A DNA stretch of 11,256 bases from Deltaproteobacteria bacterium (GTDB taxonomy: Bacteria > Desulfobacterota > Desulfarculia > Adiutricales > Adiutricaceae): positions 1 to 11,256 of the forward strand of contig JAITJT010000163.1 in NCBI GenBank assembly GCA_031278795.1, read 5' to 3'. The notes beneath the pieces are model-generated. The model was not told the origin of the DNA. It did no database searches and saw only the letters and a program-made list of their open reading frames with translations. Numbering within the stretch: position 1 is the stretch's first letter; each line of letters begins with the position of its first letter. Shown in pieces: positions 7,519 through 11,256 of this stretch. The translations under genes were made by a program, and so were the position numbers.

Positions 7519-8022
7519 ATGTACGATAAATGTTCCAATTCCCTCTCTGTTCATGCCGCCGCGGTTTTCGCCACCATGACCGGACACCAGCCCACTGTGA
7601 CAGTCACTAGACTTGCCGACAACACAATCCCTGATCCCAACTTCACCTTAGGCGAAAGAGTTGACTTTGCCGGAGAGAGAACCGATGGCTCCAAGATTGA
7701 GGGCTATTTCATCTGCGCCTTCAAGACCATGGACGCGGCCGAGCATTTCGCCAAGGACATAGCTGCCTATCTTGGACTTTCTTCCTCTGACGAGAAGGCG
7801 CTTCCTGACAGCTACGTGGGCGAGTTTTTGAATGTCGTCATAGGCCTCACCTGCTCAGCCTGGGCCGATCACGGCTTCCGGGTGGAGTTCAACCCCCCTA
7901 AGACCCTACAGGAGCATGTGATCGACACAGCCACCACCCCCGGGGTCTACTACCACCTCCTCATTTCCGCTGAAGACTACTACCAGACCAGCATATTCCT
8001 CCACTTTTTCATAGAAAACTAG
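7519..8022 (+). CDS. CheX-like (CheC/CheX/FliY phosphatase superfamily) domain protein
   Basis: A 167-aa single-domain protein. The opening helix HAAAVFATMTGHQPT (12-26) corresponds to the conserved N-terminal helix of CheX-like proteins. The segment SYVGEFLNVVIGLTCSAWAD (98-117) carries the signature helix with the E-x-x-N pair (Glu102, Asn105). In CheX this pair is the phosphatase active site that removes phosphate from a CheY-type receiver. A strand, a P-P turn (126-127) and a final strand follow as in the family. A soluble cytoplasmic protein acting on a phosphorylated response regulator is therefore likely, though many stand-alone CheX-like domains have no proven partner. No receiver, kinase or chemotaxis gene is nearby. 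The start at 7519 is kept because it retains the first helix; the ribosome binding site is weak (AGGG at 7512-7515). Two tandem promoters precede it. Confidence 0.75.
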   Translation: MYDKCSNSLSVHAAAVFATMTGHQPTVTVTRLADNTIPDPNFTLGERVDFAGERTDGSKIEGYFICAFKTMDAAEHFAKDIAAYLGLSSSDEKALPDSYVGEFLNVVIGLTCSAWADHGFRVEFNPPKTLQEHVIDTATTPGVYYHLLISAEDYYQTSIFLHFFIEN

Positions 8023-8102
8023 TATCTTTTTCCCCTCATCCTCTCCCACCTCAAGTTTTTCTCTCCAACTTAAGCAAAAACATCGTCCACCTCTATCCAC
8101 AG

Positions 8103-8129
8103 ACAGCTAAAAATAATTTTGCCTGTTTT
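8103..8129 (+). terminator. Weak candidate terminator after the CheX-like gene
   Basis: An imperfect stem, ACAGC (8103-8107) with GCCTGT and then AAAA with TTTT, closes an ATAA loop and is followed by TTT (8127-8129). It lies about 80 bases after the stop. The bulges and low GC make it doubtful. Confidence 0.25.
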
Positions 8130-8186
8130 GGCTTAACTGCCTCAATCTGTCCTTGTTGTTCCACATCAAGGACTGGCTCTGAACTC

Positions 8187-8230
8187 GCCCAGGACAAGCC
8201 CAGGACAAGCCCAGGACTAGCCAAGGACTA
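8187..8230. repeat. Four tandem copies of an 11-bp repeat
   Basis: The units are GCCCAGGACAA (8187-8197), GCCCAGGACAA (8198-8208), GCCCAGGACTA (8209-8219) and GCCAAGGACTA (8220-8230). The first two are identical, the last two differ at one or two positions. A further degenerate core, CAAGGACT, lies just upstream at about 8167-8174. The period is close to one helical turn, so copies would present the same DNA face. It could be a slipped-strand VNTR or a protein-binding array. Confidence 0.8.
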
Positions 8231-8321
8231 GAAAGTAGTGGATTGATATTTCTCTTGGTTAAATTTGGAGACTTGTTTCTTAGGCGGGATTGTAGGCGGC
8301 CGTAATGGCTTAAAGGTGGGT

Positions 8322-8358
8322 AAAAAGAGGGGAAAAAAGGCTATAAAATGCCCCTCTT
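8322..8358 (-). terminator. Intrinsic terminator of the 72-aa protein gene
   Basis: Read on the - strand, AAGAGGGG (8358-8351) pairs perfectly with CCCCTCTT (8332-8325), and five T's are reached at 8326-8322. The loop is 18 bases. It sits about 45 bases after the stop codon at 8403-8405 and fits as that gene's terminator. Confidence 0.6.
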
Positions 8359-8402
8359 CCCCATAAATTCTAGTTTGTCAGGGGTAAAATAGCAGCTTCA
8401 GT

Positions 8403-8621
8403 TCAGAGGATGACGTTAAGCGTTGAGCGCTTCTCGTTTAGATAGTCGACCTCTTCATCCTTGTCCGGGTTATGGTGCCGCTTACTTTTCTGATCCACCG
8501 GCGGGGCTTTGTCCTTGGCACCGGGAGATGCTTTCTGGGCGGCGGTCACCAGGGGGCTGGAGTTCCGTTCTATGTCTTTTTTCCTGTTCAAATAGCCCAG
8601 GAAGTCGCTGGAAACAAACAT
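8403..8621 (-). CDS. Small charged protein, unrecognised, 72 aa
   Basis: The chosen start is the ATG at 8621-8619, because GGGAGGT lies just upstream with five-base spacing. A longer reading from a TTG at 8717 would cross an AT-rich leader with a hairpin and is less likely. The protein begins MFVSSDFLGYLNRKKD, has a Pro/Ala/Lys-rich, probably disordered middle (~30-55, with QKSKRHH at 44-50), and ends DEEVDYLNEKRSTLNVIL. The YLNRKK near the start and YLNEKR near the end look like two similar short helices joined by a flexible linker. There is no signal peptide or membrane helix. I do not recognise a family and propose no function. It is a single-gene unit with its own terminator. Confidence 0.6.
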   Translation of the reverse strand: MFVSSDFLGYLNRKKDIERNSSPLVTAAQKASPGAKDKAPPVDQKSKRHHNPDKDEEVDYLNEKRSTLNVIL

Positions 8622-8625
8622 GTTG

Positions 8626-8632
8626 ACCTCCC
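8626..8632 (-). promoter_or_regulatory. Strong ribosome binding site that sets the 72-aa start
   Basis: On the - strand GGGAGGT is followed by CAAC and the ATG at 8621. It is one of the two best Shine-Dalgarno matches in the window, and it favours the internal ATG over the upstream TTG at 8717. Confidence 0.65.
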
Positions 8633-8709
8633 TGACAGAGTAATCGTGGGGGAGATGTTCCCCTCTCAAGAATCTTATCGGCAATTTGAGAAAAAAGCTA
8701 AAACAATAA

Positions 8710-8743
8710 GTGAACAATTTTATGAGCTAAAATTGATGTTCAC
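8710..8743. repeat. Bulged 12-bp inverted repeat in the leader of the 72-aa gene
   Basis: GTGAAC (8710-8715) pairs with GTTCAC (8738-8743), and AATTTT (8716-8721) with AAAATT (8729-8734). There is a three-base bulge at 8735-8737 and a seven-base loop. It lies about 90 bases upstream of the 72-aa start on the - strand, so it may be an operator or a leader hairpin. It lacks a clean U-tract on either strand. Confidence 0.5.
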
Positions 8744-8929
8744 CTTTGAAACATGATAAGTTGGGCGATTTAATACATATATTTATACAGAAATATATAA
8801 TTTTACGTTTCTATTAGCGTATATTTAGATATTTTAGTCTTAAATAAAAATGTAAAATTGTTATTTAAAGGCGCGATTTTAACGCTCTAATTTTAGGGTC
8901 ACGCCTCGGGCCTTAGGAAAATCAAGAGA
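8744..8929. other. AT-rich spacer upstream of the 72-aa gene
   Basis: Part of the 409-base spacer between the 72-aa gene and the SUMF1-like gene. It is very AT-rich from 8760 to 8875, with several TATATT/TATAAA-like strings on both strands. The promoter of the leftward 72-aa gene is presumably here, but no -35/-10 pair stands out. No gene is seen. Confidence 0.5.
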
Positions 8930-8977
8930 GAAAAAGCCCTCCCCTTAGAGGGATTTTCCCGGGGAGCTTAGAGGGCT
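8930..8977 (-). terminator. Intrinsic terminator of the SUMF1-like gene
   Basis: On the - strand AGCCCTC (8977-8971) pairs with GAGGGCT (8941-8935), with further C/G-rich pairing possible inside, and the stem runs straight into a T-tract (8935-8931). It lies about 55 bases after the stop codon at 9031-9033. Confidence 0.7.
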
Positions 8978-9030
8978 CCCAGGTTTCAGAGGCATGTAGC
9001 TGTGTCCAAGGCAGCTGGAACTAGAGATCC

Positions 9031-10770
9031 TCAACTCTTGGGATAAAATTCCAAATCATCCCGCTTGATTGAGGCCGGGGTGCCCTTCTCGTTTATCACC
9101 AGATCCAAGTTCTTGACCACGGTTATGAAGCAGTGGCTGAGATCCAGCGCGTAGCTGTCGTCTCCCTTTATGTCCTGCTTCACCATGGAAAGCTGGTCAT
9201 AGAGCAAATCGTAGGGGTAGCTCTTAGCCTCTAGAAGCTTATTGTTGTAGTCTTCCCTCTGCTTCTCGTAAGAGAGGTTAAGTTCACTGAGCTTATCCTG
9301 GAAGGCCGCGAGGGATTTTTGGAACGCTGGAAGCTTCTGCTCAAGGCTTTTACGCGTCTGGGGGTTGGTAGCCTTGTCCTTGATGAACTTATTGCTTTGG
9401 GCGATGGCGTCTTCTAGGATATTTATGTACTTTTTCACCACCTCTATGCGCACTCCATTGGCGCGCATGCCCATGACACCGTAGACCAGGCTCCAGACAT
9501 AGTTCTTCACCACAAACTCGCGCTGTTCATTGACCTTAATGTTCACATCCTTGATCATGGTCTTCAGGGTCTCAAAGGCCTTTATGTCCTGGGGGTTTTC
9601 AGCGCTCGCGATTAGATCGTCCACCAGTTTCACGGGGTCGTGCTCCACTAGGGTGGTGTCGGTTCTGGAGGCCTTGTTGTATTCACTGGCAATCTGCTTG
9701 AGGCGCTCCATGCTGGAGAGATTCACGCAGGATATCATCACCCTGAATCCCAGATCCGTGCTCTTGGCCGGGCCCGTGTCGTAGAAGAAGGGGAACTCCT
9801 CGCGCGCGCCAGGGGCCACCTTGTTGTAGACAGACCTAAAGGATCCCCCCTTGGAGATGGCCCCTCCAGAGGATCCGTGGAGACGGTTGCCCACGGTCAT
9901 CTGAAAGGCCTCGAAGATGAACTCGGAGACGTTTCCTATGGTGTCATACACCCCGGCCTGGTTGGGAAGGAAGCGACCTATCCAGCCAGGGGTCTTCTGG
10001 GGCGGGGTGACCTCGTCATAGTAGAGGCCATAATTTTTAACGCTTCTGTCCTTTTCCATGGGAAAGAACTCCGTGCCTCCCAGGTTGTCCTGGTCCACAT
10101 AGTGTCCACCCCTGGCGGCGTACTCCCACTCCTCCTCGGTGGGGAGCCTCAAGAGACCAATGTTTCTGGTGTCTTCAGCGTTCCTGGGAAGGCTTTCCGG
10201 GGCGTTTTGGAGCAGATACTCCATGAGCTTGGATGTAAAGGCCATGGCGTCATACCAGGAGAGGTTGGCCACAGGCTGGGCTGATGTGTCGTCAAGGTCG
10301 CAGCTATTGTTCATGACGGCCTGATACTGGGCGTTGGTCACCTCGTATTTTCCAAAGAGATAGAGCTGGCGGCCGTCCTGGTCGTCATTTAACTGTTTCT
10401 TGAGCTCCCAGGCCTTGGGCTGGAAGTCAGCGGGGAGATTCTCAATGGAGAGTGACGATCCCAAGGTGCCTTTGTACTTGCGGGTGATGAAGCTCAGTTC
10501 CTGCGCCCCGTCAGGGACCAGATCGGATCCAAAAAAGGTGGAGACCTCGCCTAGATACCCCTTCTTGGGGATGAATATCACCCGGAAGGCCATAGTGAGC
10601 TGGCAGGGGAGCGGGATTATATAATCATAGTCATCGGGCTTGGGGTTACTCACAGCGTCCGTTGACATCTTCTTCACAATCTGGGCGCTTGCGGGTGTTG
10701 AAAGGGATATTGCCGTAAGTATTATGGCGACTAAGATAAAAAGTTTAGAAAACACTTGCGATCTAAGCAT
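9031..10770 (-). CDS. Exported SUMF1/FGE-fold protein with a helical C-terminal tail
   Basis: A 579-aa protein. Residues 1-30 are a clear Sec signal peptide (hydrophobic 10-24, cleavage after ASA or near Q30). Residues ~45-125 form an N-terminal domain I do not recognise. The SUMF1 (FGE-sulfatase/PvdO) fold follows at ~136-350, with FGKYEVTNAQYQAVM (139-153), PVANLSWYDAMAF (166-178), LRLPTEEEWEYAARGG (207-222), GVYDTIGNVSEF (273-284), SKGGSFRS (306-313) and LGFRVMIS (340-347). The paired catalytic cysteines expected after the GGSF motif in true formylglycine-generating enzymes are absent, so a binding or structural role is more likely than sulfatase activation. Residues ~355-579 are helical with coiled-coil potential (~440-515) and end in a tail shared with the gene at 10963. 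A weak AAAGG lies nine bases before the ATG. It is probably periplasmic or surface-exposed. Confidence 0.8.
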   Translation of the reverse strand: MLRSQVFSKLFILVAIILTAISLSTPASAQIVKKMSTDAVSNPKPDDYDYIIPLPCQLTMAFRVIFIPKKGYLGEVSTFFGSDLVPDGAQELSFITRKYKGTLGSSLSIENLPADFQPKAWELKKQLNDDQDGRQLYLFGKYEVTNAQYQAVMNNSCDLDDTSAQPVANLSWYDAMAFTSKLMEYLLQNAPESLPRNAEDTRNIGLLRLPTEEEWEYAARGGHYVDQDNLGGTEFFPMEKDRSVKNYGLYYDEVTPPQKTPGWIGRFLPNQAGVYDTIGNVSEFIFEAFQMTVGNRLHGSSGGAISKGGSFRSVYNKVAPGAREEFPFFYDTGPAKSTDLGFRVMISCVNLSSMERLKQIASEYNKASRTDTTLVEHDPVKLVDDLIASAENPQDIKAFETLKTMIKDVNIKVNEQREFVVKNYVWSLVYGVMGMRANGVRIEVVKKYINILEDAIAQSNKFIKDKATNPQTRKSLEQKLPAFQKSLAAFQDKLSELNLSYEKQREDYNNKLLEAKSYPYDLLYDQLSMVKQDIKGDDSYALDLSHCFITVVKNLDLVINEKGTPASIKRDDLEFYPKS

Positions 10771-10962
10771 AGTGAGTGGCCTTTGGTGATTCGCTTTGGT
10801 TACAGAAGAGGCTAAAAGGAATTGTGAAAAAAAAAAACAAATATAAGCCTGTAAAAAACAAAGAAAAAAAATATAAAAATCAAAAAATAAATATCACAAA
10901 ATATAAAGCCTAACTGAACATAATACTAAAAATACAAAAGAAAAGAGCTTTTTATTAGCATC
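10771..10962. other. A-tract-rich spacer (T-rich on the coding strand)
   Basis: No gene is seen. The + strand has long A-runs between about 10827 and 10945. A motif recurs with a 60-base step: ATATAAGCCT at 10841-10850 and ATATAAAGCCT at 10901-10911. On the - strand each gives AGGCT followed by a TATATT-like -10 string, which could serve the SUMF1-like gene. I find no good -35 for either. Confidence 0.5.
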
Positions 10963-10964
10963 TT
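10937..10964 (-). terminator. Weak candidate terminator of the right-edge gene
   Basis: On the - strand AAGA (bulged T) GCT pairs with AGCTCTT across an AATAAAA loop and is followed by TTCTTTT. The stem overlaps the stop codon at 10965-10963. It is short and AT-rich, so only a tentative call. Confidence 0.3.
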
Positions 10965-11256
10965 ATTTCTTGGCTTTGAGCTCCAAATCCGCCCTCTTGA
11001 TGGACTCGGGCTTTCCCTTCTTTTTGATGACCAAGTTGAGGTTCTGCTCCACAATGTCGTAACAATTCTTGACCTCGTTTGTGTGGCTGTCTTTTCCGGT
11101 AAGCAACTTTACCTCGCTGGCGAGTTCCGCAAAGAACAGATCCGAGGGGATGTCGCTGGATTGCAGCTGAAGCAGAAGGGTGTTGTAGCGGGCGCGCAGC
11201 TTGTCGTAGGTCACGTTTAGTTTGTCCAGCTCGGCTTGGTTGGTGGCTAGATCCTC
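10963..11256 (-). CDS. C-terminal part of a paralogue of the SUMF1-like protein's tail
   Basis: The frame is open from the right edge (11256) to a TAA at 10965-10963, giving the last 97 codons of a longer gene. The visible part begins EDLATNQAELDKLNVTYDKL, which is helical and charged. A GTG at 11214 could be a start but has no ribosome binding site, and coding character continues upstream of it. The whole segment aligns with residues ~490-579 of the neighbouring exported protein: DKLNVTYDKLRARYNTLLL against SELNLSYEKQREDYNNKLL, and at the end NLNLVIKKKGKPESIKR against NLDLVINEKGTPASIKR. Over the last 33 residues I count 18 identities. It is therefore probably the downstream end of a second SUMF1-plus-tail protein or another exported protein sharing this tail. 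The N-terminal domain is outside the window, so this cannot be settled here. Confidence 0.75.
   Translation of the reverse strand, partial: EDLATNQAELDKLNVTYDKLRARYNTLLLQLQSSDIPSDLFFAELASEVKLLTGKDSHTNEVKNCYDIVEQNLNLVIKKKGKPESIKRADLELKAKK

Larger units (their letters stand above)
8023..8402. other. Spacer between convergent CheX-like gene and 72-aa gene
   Basis: No credible gene is seen in these 380 bases. The spacer holds the weak + strand terminator, the 11-bp tandem repeats and the - strand terminator listed separately. There is also a short direct repeat, TAGGCGG, at 8281-8287 and 8293-8299. Confidence 0.6.

Noticed and set aside
8622..8717. Longer start (TTG at 8717) for the 72-aa protein
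   Set aside because: The added 32 codons are AT-rich and carry no clear ribosome binding site, whereas GGGAGGT lies in place before the ATG at 8621.
8472..8756. 94-codon open frame on + over the 72-aa gene
   Set aside because: The first half is antisense to the well-started - gene and reads like noise. Only the last 33 codons look protein-like, and these are listed as a finding.
9877..10284. 135-codon open frame on +
   Set aside because: It lies wholly antisense to the SUMF1 domain, whose conserved motifs prove the - frame.

Overview
The window looks like a chromosomal stretch of a Gram-negative bacterium. It encodes an exported protein with a signal peptide, a CheX-like chemotaxis/signalling domain and a DprE2-type dehydrogenase with a polytopic glycosyltransferase-like partner. 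The gene mix would fit a deltaproteobacterial (Desulfobacterota) relative, but that is a low-confidence inference: there is no rRNA, tRNA or marker gene here. Base composition is patchy. The dehydrogenase, the CheX-like gene, the 72-aa gene and the exported protein are moderately GC-rich; the membrane protein and the spacers are strongly AT-rich. No insertion sequence, CRISPR array, tRNA or rRNA was found.

Layout, left to right. At 1-212 (-) is the N-terminal part of an unrecognised protein that runs off the left edge. After an AT-rich spacer with a candidate promoter comes a two-gene unit on +: a short-chain dehydrogenase of the DprE2-like branch (631-1362) and, 10 bases later, a 576-aa polytopic membrane protein that looks like a GT-C glycosyltransferase (1373-3103). 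Its stop lies two bases from the stop of a convergent gene on -, a 1261-aa cytoplasmic alpha-solenoid (3106-6891) built from a very regular ~40-residue TPR/PPR-like repeat. A 627-base AT-rich divergent spacer carries two tandem sigma70-like promoters and a 9-bp inverted repeat ahead of an orphan CheX-like gene (7519-8022, +). A spacer with four 11-bp tandem repeats follows. Then comes a small unrecognised gene on - (8403-8621, 72 aa), with a strong ribosome binding site, a hairpin in its leader and an intrinsic terminator. Next, on -, is an exported SUMF1/FGE-fold protein (9031-10770) with its own terminator. Last, at the right edge, is the 3' end of a second gene whose C-terminal tail is paralogous to that of the SUMF1 protein (10963-11256).

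How the genes may work together: the dehydrogenase and membrane protein plausibly make and use a polyprenyl-phosphate sugar for surface glycan modification, although no DprE1-like oxidase or UbiA-like transferase lies in the window. The SUMF1-like protein and its neighbour look like a small paralogous family of exported proteins sharing a helical tail. The solenoid, the CheX-like protein and the 72-aa protein stand alone. The strongest candidate for something undescribed is the 40-residue-repeat solenoid, followed by the SUMF1-plus-tail family without catalytic cysteines.
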